Source of the DNA: JBOFEH01 sp051650265
Lineage (GTDB): Bacteria > Bacillota > Clostridia > Lachnospirales > Cellulosilyticaceae
Length of the DNA stretch: 5,927 nt
Assembly (NCBI GenBank): GCA_051650265.1
Contig: JBOFIR010000018.1
Location: 1 to 5,927, forward strand
Direction of reading: 5' to 3'
A program made the position numbers and the translations under genes. The notes under the pieces are model-generated. The model did no database searches. It saw only the letters and a program-made list of their open reading frames with translations, and was not told the DNA's origin. This document shows, piece by piece, positions 5,519 to 5,927 of the stretch (position 1 is the stretch's first letter; each line of letters begins with the position of its first letter).

Positions 5519-5927
5519 ATGATTAATATTGTTCTATGCGATGACCAATCTGTTCAATTACAATACTTTCAAGCATTTATTTTACAACTTGCTCAAACGC
5601 ATCAAGTTCCTATCAGACTTTTTTGTTATACTAGTGCTGAGCAACTCCTCTTTGATCTCGATTCAAAGATTAATGAAATAGATTTATTTTACTTGGATGT
5701 GGAAATGCACACCATGAATGGGATAGATTTAGCACACCTTCTTAGAAAAAGAGGCTCTATTGCTGAAATTGTCTTTTTAAGTGCACTCAAGGAATATGTT
5801 TTTCAATCTTTTGATACAAATGCTAGATATTATTTTGTAAAAAACGATCTTTCTTTACCTAAGTTTGAAGAGATTTTCTTAGACTGCATTTCTAAAAGTA
5901 GGCAAAAAAAACAATACTATATCTGCT
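5519..5927 (+). CDS. Response regulator, probably AgrA/LytTR family, 3' end cut by window edge
   Basis: The first 136 codons are present, starting at the ATG at 5519 after AAAGAGG (5507-5513). The protein is a CheY-like receiver domain: the acidic pair Asp8-Asp9, the phosphoacceptor Asp60 in FYLDVEM, Ser88 in FLSA, and Lys108 in FVKND. The IDLFYLDVEM...NGIDLA wording and the sequence continuing past residue 120 into KSRQKKQYYIC are typical of LytTR-type regulators, whose DNA-binding domain would follow outside the window. Two conserved prolines are replaced: His64 stands where LD..MP usually has Pro, and Asn109 follows Lys108 in place of the KP pair. Being divergent from a GHKL kinase, it is the natural candidate for its phosphotransfer partner. 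The output domain is inferred, not seen. Confidence 0.9.
   Translation, partial: MINIVLCDDQSVQLQYFQAFILQLAQTHQVPIRLFCYTSAEQLLFDLDSKINEIDLFYLDVEMHTMNGIDLAHLLRKRGSIAEIVFLSALKEYVFQSFDTNARYYFVKNDLSLPKFEEIFLDCISKSRQKKQYYIC

Noticed and set aside
1..5927. CRISPR arrays, tRNA or rRNA genes, insertion sequences
   Set aside because: I saw no repeat-spacer pattern, tRNA-like fold, transposase or terminal inverted repeats in the window.

Overview
The window looks like chromosomal DNA from a low-GC, Gram-positive anaerobe of the Clostridia. The reasons are AT-rich spacers, strong AGGAG-type ribosome binding sites, Bacillus-type -35/-10 promoters, hairpin-plus-U-tract terminators, a clostridial-type single-cluster ferredoxin, and AgrC/AgrA-like two-component proteins. 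I cannot name a genus from the sequence alone.

Left part (1-1497). The N-terminal 258 codons of a cytosolic glycoside-hydrolase-like protein (GHL6/alpha-L-fucosidase-like) run off the left edge on the minus strand, with their own promoter at 835-862. Upstream on the same strand is a small one-cluster [4Fe-4S] ferredoxin (982-1170), with its own promoter (1228-1256) and an intrinsic terminator (927-966) that separates it from the hydrolase. Between the ferredoxin and the next gene lie 327 bases without an intact gene. They hold the ferredoxin promoter, an AT palindrome resembling a Fur/PerR box (1275-1289), and an open minus-strand frame (1291-1401) that looks like the 3' end of a decayed gene.

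Centre (1498-2491). A secreted GDSL/SGNH esterase or phospholipase-like enzyme on the plus strand starts at the ATG at 1498, not at the GTG at 1447. It converges on the chemoreceptor gene, and a 15-bp hairpin between the two probably terminates both.

Right part (2499-5927). This is a signalling cluster. A GHKL (AgrC-like) histidine kinase with only one membrane segment (4609-5376) lies 22 bases upstream of, and probably in an operon with, a large dCACHE methyl-accepting chemotaxis protein (2499-4586). Divergently, on the plus strand, is the start of a response regulator (5519 to the right edge), probably of the AgrA/LytTR class and the likely partner of the kinase. The two divergent promoters appear to overlap in the 142-base spacer. 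The most interesting idea here is that the kinase, which has no sensor of its own, could depend on the co-encoded chemoreceptor or on a gene outside the window for its input.
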